This document shows, in pieces, positions 57,855-64,000 of a stretch of DNA of 64,000 nucleotides. A program made the translations under genes and the position numbers. Each line of letters starts with the position of its first letter. The stretch's first letter is position 1. The notes below the pieces were generated by a model, which saw only the letters and a program-made list of their open reading frames with translations, was not told the DNA's origin and ran no database searches. This DNA is from Nonomuraea candida (GTDB lineage: Bacteria > Actinomycetota > Actinomycetes > Streptosporangiales > Streptosporangiaceae), in NCBI RefSeq assembly GCF_000725485.1, contig NZ_KL647031.1:62001-126000 (forward strand). The letters are read 5' to 3'.

Positions 57855-59685
57855 GGCCGGGGACGGCCTGCGCGGCCAGTTCGAGCCCGTCCGCGCGCCC
57901 GACGTCCACCACCTCGTAGTGTCCCCGGCCCGCCGCCGTCGTGGCCGAGACGGTCAGCAGGCCCGCCCGCCGCTGGAAGAACGACTCGGTGACCGTCCAG
58001 CCCGCGATGCCCGCGCGGTCGAGCGCGACCGTACGGCGGACCACGGCGCCCCTCCTGGCGATCAGGTGCCGCGAACCCAGAGCGTGCCCCAGGTTGCCGG
58101 CGCTCACCACGGCGTGCCACAGCCCGAGAACCAGCACCGCCACCGGCGCCGTCCACACCCAGCCGCCCACCCACGCCCACGGCGCGGTCAGCTCCGCGAC
58201 GGCCGCCGCCGCCACCGCCACGACCGCCGCCACCCCCGCCCGCACGACCCTCCTGCGCAGCGCCGCCCCCGGATGCCCGGCCAGCCCGGCCGGGGCCGCC
58301 GGCCCTCCTGCGCCACCGCCTGGCAGACCGTCCGGGGACGCAGGCCCTTCTGCGCCACCGCCCGGCAGACCGTCCGGGCCGTGTGACGGAACCGGGCCGG
58401 CGAACGGCAGAGTCGTGCCGGTGACCGGCAGGGGTGCGCCCGCCTGGCTGTCGGACGGGGCCGGGCCGGTGACCGGCAGGGGTGTGCCGGCGATCGTGGC
58501 GGCCACCTGGAGCGCCAGGGCGCGGGGCATGGGCGGGGTGAGCGCGGCGGCGTCCTCGGTCTCGTCGCCGGAGCTCTTGCCGAGCCCCGTGGCGATGGAC
58601 CTGATCCGGGCCCCGCCGCCCAGCCGCAGCAGCAGCGGCTCGTTGATCTCCACGCCGCGCAGCCTGCGCTCCTCCAGCGTCAGGGAGCGCGCGGTCAGCA
58701 GGCCGCGCCGCAGCCGCAGCCGTCCCGGCTCGCGTTCCAGCCGGTAACGCGCCCACGACTCGGCGAACAGCAGGCCCGCGCCGAGCACGCCGACGAGCAG
58801 GTTGAGCGCGAGCAGCAGCGGCACGGCCAGCAGCGGCTGCGCCACCACCCACTCCCACAGGCCGGCGGCGATCCGGGTGGTGAACCTCTTGAGCCCCACC
58901 GTCTCAAGCCCCTTGTACAACGCGCCGAGCACCACCGCCGCGCCCGTGAACGTCCACACCGACAGCGGCGCGTACCTGACCCAGGACCAGCGCAGCTCCG
59001 CCACCGGCCCCTCCTCGCGCGCGGCGGCGGCCCGCTCCTCCTGGCGCAGCAGGGTGCGGCGCAGCGCCTCGGCCTCATGCCGGTCCAGCGGGTCGAGGGC
59101 CACCTCGTCGCCGTCGCCGGCGTGCTCTCCCGTGCCGACCTTGACCACGGTCAGGCCGAACATCCGGTGCACCGGGTCGGCGCGGAGATCGACGCTGCGC
59201 ACCCGGTCGCGCGGGATCGAGCGGTGCTGGCGGGTGGTGAGGCCCGAGCGCAGCTCCAGGCGGTCGGGGGTGAGCCGCCAGCGGGTGGCGCGCAGCCGCA
59301 GCAGGTCGTACGCGACCAGGGCCGCGACGATCAGCACCGCCGCCCCCGCGCACGCCGCCACGATGCCGCCGGCCGTCCAGTCGCGCCCCATCAGGAACCG
59401 CACCAGCCCCGCCCCGGCGCCCGCCGCGACGACCAGCGACTTGACCCCCGACGCCCACGGGCTCCGCCCGGAAAGCCGCCGCCACCTCGCCGCCTCCTCC
59501 TCCACGACGGTCCCCGCGGCCGGCCCCGCGGCCGGCCCGGAGGGGTGGGGCCGGTCGTGGCTCTGGCCGTCCGCCGCCCTCGCGGCTCCGGAGAGGTGAG
59601 GTCGGACGGAGGTCTCCCACGCCGCGCCGCCGGCCGTGCTCGTGATCGGCCCGGGGCTCTCGTGTGGCTCGCGGTGACCGTTCAC
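57808..59685 (-). CDS. YdbT-like membrane protein with bacterial PH (bPH2) domains
   Basis: The 625-residue protein has three repeats of two helices plus a bPH2 domain, the YdbT layout. The first bPH2 is WRLTPDRLELRSGLTTRQHRSIPRDRVRSVDLRADPVHRMFGLTVVKVGTG; the second is GRLRLRRGLLTARSLTLEERRLRGVEINEPLLLRLGGGARI; the third is SRHLIARRGAVVRRTVALDRAGIAGWTVTESFFQRRAGLLTVSATTA. A Gly/Pro/Ala-rich low-complexity stretch lies at about residues 410-470. The function of YdbS/YdbT is unclear; Bacillus homologues have been linked to resistance to amyloliquecidin-type peptides. The GTG at 59685 overlaps the YdbS-like stop (GTGA). The C-terminal codons belong to the tandem array. Confidence 0.85.
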   Translation of the reverse strand: MNGHREPHESPGPITSTAGGAAWETSVRPHLSGAARAADGQSHDRPHPSGPAAGPAAGTVVEEEAARWRRLSGRSPWASGVKSLVVAAGAGAGLVRFLMGRDWTAGGIVAACAGAAVLIVAALVAYDLLRLRATRWRLTPDRLELRSGLTTRQHRSIPRDRVRSVDLRADPVHRMFGLTVVKVGTGEHAGDGDEVALDPLDRHEAEALRRTLLRQEERAAAAREEGPVAELRWSWVRYAPLSVWTFTGAAVVLGALYKGLETVGLKRFTTRIAAGLWEWVVAQPLLAVPLLLALNLLVGVLGAGLLFAESWARYRLEREPGRLRLRRGLLTARSLTLEERRLRGVEINEPLLLRLGGGARIRSIATGLGKSSGDETEDAAALTPPMPRALALQVAATIAGTPLPVTGPAPSDSQAGAPLPVTGTTLPFAGPVPSHGPDGLPGGGAEGPASPDGLPGGGAGGPAAPAGLAGHPGAALRRRVVRAGVAAVVAVAAAAVAELTAPWAWVGGWVWTAPVAVLVLGLWHAVVSAGNLGHALGSRHLIARRGAVVRRTVALDRAGIAGWTVTESFFQRRAGLLTVSATTAAGRGHYEVVDVGRADGLELAAQAVPGLLDPFLTREAPSTRP

Positions 59686-60173
59686 GTCGCGTCTCCCGGC
59701 GTGGCCTGGGTGCGCGCGGTGAGGCGTTCGGCCAGCTCGGCCGCCACCTCGTGGTCCAGCGCCTCGATCTTGACGGCCCCGGCGGAGGACGCGGTGGTCA
59801 CCGTGACGTCGGCCAGCCCGAACAGCCGCTGCACCGGCCCCCGCGCGGTGTCGACCCGCTGGATGCGCGACATCGGCGCGACCTGCCAGGTGTGCGTCAG
59901 CAGCCCCTTGCGGGTGTAGACCGCCTGGTCGGTGACCTCCCACCGCTCCACCCGGTAGGCCGCCCGTGGCGCCACCACGGCCAGCGTCAGGCAGCCCAGC
60001 GCGAACACCGCCACGACGCCGCCCAGCCAGACCGGCCGCTCGGTGAGGAACCAGTACGCCGCCACCGCCGCCCCGGCCACGGGCACCATGAGGATCAGCC
60101 ACTGCACCGTCCACCACGGCACGGCCCGCCGGTCGGCCCGGTTGCGCGGCGGCCGCAGCCCGGTCACGCTCAT
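59682..60173 (-). CDS. YdbS-like membrane protein with one bPH2 domain
   Basis: The 163-residue protein has two adjacent helices (about residues 20-70) and a single bPH2 domain with YRVERWEVTDQAVYTRKGLLTHTWQVAPMSRIQRVDTARGPVQRLFGLADVTVTTASSAG. It is the usual partner of the larger YdbT-like protein. It overlaps ydbT (GTGA) and the upstream 80-residue membrane protein gene (ATGA), so the three form a coupled operon. Confidence 0.88.
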   Translation of the reverse strand: MSVTGLRPPRNRADRRAVPWWTVQWLILMVPVAGAAVAAYWFLTERPVWLGGVVAVFALGCLTLAVVAPRAAYRVERWEVTDQAVYTRKGLLTHTWQVAPMSRIQRVDTARGPVQRLFGLADVTVTTASSAGAVKIEALDHEVAAELAERLTARTQATPGDAT

Positions 60174-60412
60174 TCGCCCTCCCCCGGGGACGACGAGGAC
60201 GAGGACGACAGCGACTCGCCGGCGGCCAGCAGCACGAACCCGAGCACCCCGATCACGATGGCCGCGAACACCTCATATCCGGAGAGGAACGGCAGATGGT
60301 TGACCACGATCAGGTCGTGCGCCCACTTCCACCAGCCGAGCAGACCGTTCACCAGGCCGGCCGCCCCTTGCAGGAGCAGCAGCCAGCCGAACACCTTCAA
60401 CACCGCTTGCAT
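60170..60412 (-). CDS. small two-helix membrane protein, unknown
   Basis: The 80-residue product has two hydrophobic segments (VLKVFGWLLLLQGAAGLVNGLLGWW, about residues 5-28, and YEVFAAIVIGVLGFVLLAAG, about 46-65), and a short acidic Ser-rich tail. No family was recognised. Its stop overlaps the YdbS-like start by ATGA and it heads that operon. It is divergent from the histidine kinase gene. Confidence 0.7.
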   Translation of the reverse strand: MQAVLKVFGWLLLLQGAAGLVNGLLGWWKWAHDLIVVNHLPFLSGYEVFAAIVIGVLGFVLLAAGESLSSSSSSSPGEGE

Positions 60413-60517
60413 GCCGTCCAGCCTCGCCCGCCCGGGGGGCGGCCCGCGTCGGTCCTAGGTCTCGGCGGGCACCGACTTTGGTCGCTGTCGCCGCACCCTC
60501 GGCAGGGCTTAACCTCG

Positions 60518-61783
60518 ATGAACGTGACGGAACTGCGGGGGGACGGCGCTCCCGGCCACGAATACCGGTGGGCGCTGCCGTCGGTGCTGCTCGGCGACGG
60601 CAGCGCGGGCGGGCGGGTGCGGCGCTCGACGCGCGACTGGATCGTCGACATCGCCATGTTCCTGCTCGCCGCCGGCCTGACGTTCCTGTCCCTGATCGAG
60701 CTGCGGCAGCAGAACCAGCCCCAGCCGCTGATGGCCGTCGAGCAGGTGACGGGGGCGCTGTCGTGCGTCGCGGTGTGGCTGCGGCGCCGCTGGCCGGTTC
60801 AGCTCGCGGTGGTGACGGCGCTGCTGTCGTCCTACCTGGAGCTGCCCGGCGGGACGTCGGTGGTCGCGTTCTTCACGGTGGCGGTGCACCGGCCGTTCCG
60901 GATCTCCGGGCCGGTCGCGGTGCTCAACTTCGTCACCCTGGCCCCCTACGTCATCCTGCGGCCCCAGACCGAGCTGGACCGCACGTGGGCGGCGGCGCTC
61001 GGCGTGGCGATCCTGCTCACGGTGTTCGCGTGGGGCGTGGTGATCAGGGCCAGGCGGCAGCTCGTCTGGTCGCTGCGGCAGCGTGCCGACAGCGCCGCCG
61101 AGGAGGCCAAGCGGCTCGAACGCGAGCGCATCGCCCGCGAGATGCACGACGTGCTGGCCCACCGCATCTCGATCCTGAGCCTGCACGCGGGCGCGCTGGA
61201 GTTCCGGCCCGACGCGCCGGCTGGCGAGATCTCCAGGGCGGCCGGGGCCATCAGGAGCAACGCCCATCTGGCGCTGCAGGACCTGCGCGAGGTGATCGGC
61301 GTGCTGCGCCACTCGGCCCCGGAGGACGACGTGGTGCCCGACCGGCCGCAGCCCACGATGGCCGACGTGCCCGCGCTGGTCGAGGAGTGCCGGCATGCGG
61401 GCATGCGGGTGCGGCTCGACCTGCGGGCCTCCGACGCGCCCGAGGGGCTGGGCCGTAACCTGTACCGCATCATCCAGGAGGCCCTCACCAACGCGCGCAA
61501 GCACGGCGGCGGGGCGCCGGTGACGGTCACCGTGCGGGGCGAGCGCGGCGACGGCCTGTCGGTGGAGGTGGGCAACCCCCTGGGCACGCGCCACGGCGCG
61601 CGCCTGCCGGGGGCGGGCGCCGGGTCGCGCATCCCGGGGGCGGGCGCCGGCCTGATCGGGCTCAAGGAGCGGGCGGAGCTCGCCGGCGGCAGGCTGGAGC
61701 ACGGCGCCACGCCCGAGGGGAATTTCGTGGTACGCGCCTGGCTGCCGTGGCCGGCGAAGACGACGGGAGAGGACGACGCATGA
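60518..61783 (+). CDS. NarL-type sensor histidine kinase
   Basis: The 421-residue kinase has four to six transmembrane helices in residues about 45-190 with almost no loop domain, so it probably senses a membrane-level signal. The HisKA_3 domain has phospho-accepting His210 in EMHDVLAHRISILS, and a C-terminal HATPase with RIIQEALTNARKHGGG and GLIGLKERAELAGG. A Gly/Ala repeat (LPGAGAGSRIPGAGAG) is inserted before the last ATP-lid block. It overlaps the response regulator by ATGA, so they are a cognate pair. The ATG at 60518 is used. Confidence 0.92.
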   Translation: MNVTELRGDGAPGHEYRWALPSVLLGDGSAGGRVRRSTRDWIVDIAMFLLAAGLTFLSLIELRQQNQPQPLMAVEQVTGALSCVAVWLRRRWPVQLAVVTALLSSYLELPGGTSVVAFFTVAVHRPFRISGPVAVLNFVTLAPYVILRPQTELDRTWAAALGVAILLTVFAWGVVIRARRQLVWSLRQRADSAAEEAKRLERERIAREMHDVLAHRISILSLHAGALEFRPDAPAGEISRAAGAIRSNAHLALQDLREVIGVLRHSAPEDDVVPDRPQPTMADVPALVEECRHAGMRVRLDLRASDAPEGLGRNLYRIIQEALTNARKHGGGAPVTVTVRGERGDGLSVEVGNPLGTRHGARLPGAGAGSRIPGAGAGLIGLKERAELAGGRLEHGATPEGNFVVRAWLPWPAKTTGEDDA

Positions 61784-62448
61784 CCGCAGCGGCCGGGGGG
61801 CCGATCAGGGTGCTGATCGTGGACGACGACGCGATGGTGCGGGCCGGGCTGTCGATGATCCTCGGCGGCGCGGGCGACATCGAGATCGTCGCGGAGGCCG
61901 GTGACGGGGCCGAGGTGCCGCCGCTGGTGAGCGCGCACCGGCCCGACGTGGTCCTGATGGACATCCGCATGCCGGGCATCGACGGCCTGACCGCCACCGA
62001 GACGCTGCGCCGCACGTCCGAGCCGCCCGAGGTGGTGGTGCTGACCACGTTCCACGCCGACGCGCAGGTGCTGCGGGCGCTGCGCGCGGGGGCGGCCGGG
62101 TTCCTGCTGAAGGACATCCCGCCGATCGACCTGGTGCGGGCAATCAGGAAGGTGGCCGCGGGGGAGCCGATCCTGTCGCCGGCGGTGACGCGGCAGCTCA
62201 TCACGCACGTGGCCGACGGCGCCACGGGGGAGCGCGGCGAGCGGGCCAGGAAGCTGCTCGGCCGGCTCAGCGAGCGGGAGCGGGAGGTGGCCACGGCCGT
62301 CGGGCAGGGCAAGTCCAACGCCGAGATCGGCCGCGAGCTGTTCATGAGCGTGCCCACGGTCAAGGCGCACGTCTCCCGCATCCTCACCAAGCTGGGCCTG
62401 AACAACCGGGTCCAGGTGGCGCTGCTGGTCTACGACGCGGGCTCGTAG
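61780..62448 (+). CDS. NarL/LuxR-family response regulator
   Basis: The 222-residue regulator has a receiver domain (IRVLIVDDDAMVRAGLSMIL; phosphorylation Asp61 in VVLMDIRMPGIDGL; Thr in LTTFHAD; Lys in FLLKDIPP) and a LuxR helix-turn-helix (LSEREREVATAVGQGKSNAEIGRELFMSVPTVKAHVSRILTKLG, about residues 160-205). The target genes are unknown; the divergent bPH2 operon is an obvious candidate. Its 3' end overlaps the convergent phosphotransferase gene by 19 bp. Confidence 0.94.
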   Translation: MTAAAGGPIRVLIVDDDAMVRAGLSMILGGAGDIEIVAEAGDGAEVPPLVSAHRPDVVLMDIRMPGIDGLTATETLRRTSEPPEVVVLTTFHADAQVLRALRAGAAGFLLKDIPPIDLVRAIRKVAAGEPILSPAVTRQLITHVADGATGERGERARKLLGRLSEREREVATAVGQGKSNAEIGRELFMSVPTVKAHVSRILTKLGLNNRVQVALLVYDAGS

Positions 62449-63506
62449 CCGGCCAGCAGCTCCTCGATGGTGGCCCGGTGCAGCACCAGGTCGTCGGGGT
62501 CGTCCGGGCCGGGTTGCTCTCCGAAGTGGATGCGGCGCTGCCAGACCCTGGCCATGATGACGCCGTGCCGCAGGGCGGCGTACATCTCGTAGAAGTCCAG
62601 GTCGCGCGGCTCGTGGCCGGTCAGCTCGCGATAGGTGCGGCAGACGTCCTCGCGGCGCATGAAACCGGGCAGGCCGGGCAGGCCCGCGCCGGTCGTGAGG
62701 TCCTGGAAGAAGCGGTGCAGGAAGATCATCCAGGAGAGGTCCAGCTCGCGCGGGCCGACGGCGGCCATCTCCCAGTCGAGCACCGCGACCGGGGTGAAGT
62801 CGCGGTACATCACGTTGCCGATCCTGGCGTCGCCCCAGGTGAGCACGTCGGGGCCGGGGTCGTCCGGCCAGTGCGACTCCAGCCAGGCGAAGGCCCGCTC
62901 CAGCAGCGGGATGGGCCGCGCGCCGTGCGCCCACCGGTAGTAGGCGCGCTGGGCCTCGACGTGCGCGCGCAGCCCGGGCGCGCCGAACGGCGCCAGCTCC
63001 CGCGGCGTGAACGCGGTCTGGTGCAGCGCCGCGAGGATCCCGACGCTGGCGTCCTGCAGCCGCCGCCGGTCCGCGGGGGAGGCGTCGTGCAGCCAGCCCC
63101 CGAACGTGTACGGCGGCAGGTCCGGCGGCACCTCTCCCTCCGCGCGCTCCATGACGAAGAACGGCGTGCCGAGCGGTTCCGGGTCCGGCTCGAACCACAG
63201 GGCCCGGGGCGCTGGGATTCCAGCTTTTTCCCTGGCCAGGCGCATCATCTCGAACTGGGCCCGCAGGTCGTACGCCGGGAAGACCGGAACCGCCTCCGGC
63301 GCAGGTGCGAGCCTGGCCACGCAGCGCGTCGCGCCTCCGTCCCAGGTCGCGGTGAAGAACAGGGTCTCGCTGGACAGGCCGTTTCCCGACGGTCTGGACA
63401 TCTCAGACACCGCGCCGCTCTCGCCGACCCGGCCGCGAAGCCAGACGGTGGCGCGTTTCCGCAGTTCCTCCAGGTCACGGGTGGACGTACGCAGCTGTTC
63501 CGTCAC
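62430..63506 (-). CDS. APH-type phosphotransferase family protein (ACAD10/11-like)
   Basis: The 358-residue protein has an aminoglycoside-phosphotransferase fold: nucleotide strands MSRPSGNGLSSETLFFTATWDGG, then PTPFFVMERAEGE-like linker, the catalytic loop LTWGDARIGNVMYRDFTPVAVLDWEMAAVGPRELDLSWMIFLH, and a helical C-terminus. The usual H-x-D is W-G-D here, and Asp is retained, as in ACAD10/11-like kinases that phosphorylate hydroxyacyl-CoA or small alcohols. An antibiotic substrate is less likely. The GTG at 63506 follows GGGAGG 6-7 nt upstream; a 22-residue longer frame is less supported. Confidence 0.85.
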   Translation of the reverse strand: MTEQLRTSTRDLEELRKRATVWLRGRVGESGAVSEMSRPSGNGLSSETLFFTATWDGGATRCVARLAPAPEAVPVFPAYDLRAQFEMMRLAREKAGIPAPRALWFEPDPEPLGTPFFVMERAEGEVPPDLPPYTFGGWLHDASPADRRRLQDASVGILAALHQTAFTPRELAPFGAPGLRAHVEAQRAYYRWAHGARPIPLLERAFAWLESHWPDDPGPDVLTWGDARIGNVMYRDFTPVAVLDWEMAAVGPRELDLSWMIFLHRFFQDLTTGAGLPGLPGFMRREDVCRTYRELTGHEPRDLDFYEMYAALRHGVIMARVWQRRIHFGEQPGPDDPDDLVLHRATIEELLAGYEPAS

Positions 63507-63650
63507 AGTGGGCCTCCCGCGTGGACATGTGCCCTTCGACAGTCGTATACCGCCGAGCAAGCGCTTGTCCATAAGAGGGCGGCCGTTACGGTCAGGTACG
63601 CAACAGCCGTACCCTTGTCTGAAAGGGCATGTCGCGAAGGGACAAGTGGG
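63507..63650. other. divergent promoter region
   Basis: The 144-bp region holds promoters for the phosphotransferase gene and the right-hand gene. GGTACG (63595-63600) and CGTACC (63608-63613) form an inverted repeat about 38 bp before the plus-strand ATG. Confidence 0.4.
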
Positions 63651-64000
63651 ATGAGTTCAGCGGGTGAAGGCCTGGCTCGCCCGCTTCCCGAGCCGGTGCG
63701 GCTCAACGTGGTGGAGCTGGCCTCCCAGGTGCTGGCCACGATGCCCGCCACCGCCATACCGCTGCCCCTGCGCGGCATCGCCAAGTTCGACCCGCGCAAG
63801 CGGGCCAGGCTGGGCGGGGCGCCCATCGCGGCGCAGCTGGAGAACGACAAGAAGTTCCGCGAGCTGGTCGCCGAGTCGGTGGCGGCCGGCTGGCCCGAGC
63901 TGGTCGCCGCGCTGGCCGAGGGCAACGTGCCCCCGGCGGCCGACCCCGTGCTCGTGGCGGCGGCGGCCTACCTCACCCGCCCGCCGGGCTGGGCGGAGAT
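63651..64000 (+). CDS. probable NYN-domain (Rv2179c-region-like) RNA-binding protein, 3' truncated
   Basis: Only the first 116 residues are visible; the frame is open to the window edge. They read LPEPVRLNVVELASQVLATMPATAIPLPLRGIAKFDPRKRARLGGAPIAAQLENDKKFRELVAESV, the N-terminal helical region that in actinomycete homologues precedes a coiled coil and a C-terminal NYN (PIN-like) RNase domain. The nuclease domain lies outside the window, so the call rests on recognising the N-terminus. ATG with a weak AAGTGGG upstream. Codon use is typical of the neighbours. Confidence 0.6.
   Translation, partial: MSSAGEGLARPLPEPVRLNVVELASQVLATMPATAIPLPLRGIAKFDPRKRARLGGAPIAAQLENDKKFRELVAESVAAGWPELVAALAEGNVPPAADPVLVAAAAYLTRPPGWAE

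Noticed and set aside
1..64000. Biosynthetic gene cluster, prophage or integrative element
   Set aside because: No polyketide or peptide synthetase, integrase, transposase, phage structural gene or att-like tRNA repeat was seen. Most genes are conserved core functions.

Overview
The window is a piece of a high-GC actinomycete chromosome, most likely from the order Streptosporangiales (Nonomuraea-like). This taxonomic call is an inference. It rests on very GC-rich codon usage, frequent GTG starts, several probably leaderless promoters, an actinobacterial aa3/bc supercomplex locus (ctaCDF, ctaE-qcrCAB), an actinobacterial pspA-pspAA-htpX-pspAB operon, a DnaQ-UvrC fusion, and a glnA gene behind a complete GlnR box. 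No rRNA, tRNA, phage, transposase, CRISPR array or biosynthetic gene cluster was seen.

Layout. 1-3.5 kb: the end of an MFS exporter, a B3/B4-domain protein, a TAT-exported TagC-like propeller protein and two small exported proteins. 3.7-8.6 kb: glnA with its GlnR operator, membrane proteins and a methyltransferase. 8.6-11.1 kb: a GH3 glycosidase. 11.2-20.2 kb: a lipoate and 2-oxoacid dehydrogenase block on the minus strand (lipA, an M48-like protein without its metal motif, lipB, an S51 peptidase, an epimerase, sucB, lpd, pepA). LipB and LipA make the lipoyl groups that SucB and Lpd use. 20.3-22.5 kb: a GntR (YtrA-type) operon with a DUF1648 and a CPBP membrane protein. 22.5-25.4 kb: late cobalamin genes (cobS, cobU) around an ABC ATPase. 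26-28.7 kb: an aldo/keto reductase, a SUKH protein and a DUF3043 protein. 28.8-31.4 kb: the envelope-stress operon pspA-pspAA-htpX-pspAB. 31.7-34.9 kb: a DUF998/hydrolase-like fusion, a SIMPL protein and a frameshifted hydrolase. 34.9-39.8 kb: Fe-S, sulfur and NAD genes (nadA, erpA, an AdoK-like kinase, a CBS protein, a TusA-like protein and a cysteine desulfurase). 39.9-50 kb: the respiratory supercomplex genes, interrupted by an L,D-transpeptidase and by trpD plus a receiver protein. 50.3-57.4 kb: an Lrp-type domain, the DnaQ-UvrC nuclease, and two Ser/Thr kinases with a kinase-less partner sharing the same outer domain. 57.8-64 kb: a YdbS/YdbT pair, a NarL-type two-component system, a phosphotransferase and the start of a probable NYN-domain protein.

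Three observations stand out. First, ctaD, the catalytic subunit of cytochrome aa3 oxidase, lacks about 52 residues in frame between helix VIII and the helix X histidines. Second, genes in this window repeatedly end in short tandem arrays (10-46 bp units) that begin inside the last codons, copy the stop codon, and run outwards; in the longest arrays the copies farther out are more divergent. This is seen at lipA, the aldo/keto reductase, the second kinase and ydbT, with minimal versions at two more genes and related arrays behind sucB, pspAB and qcrB. Third, several enzyme-like proteins have lost a signature residue: LipB (Lys to Gln), the M48-like protein (no HExxH), the hydrolase domain of the DUF998 fusion (no Ser) and the second kinase (HQD instead of HRD).

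Family assignments come from recognising motifs by eye. No database search was run.
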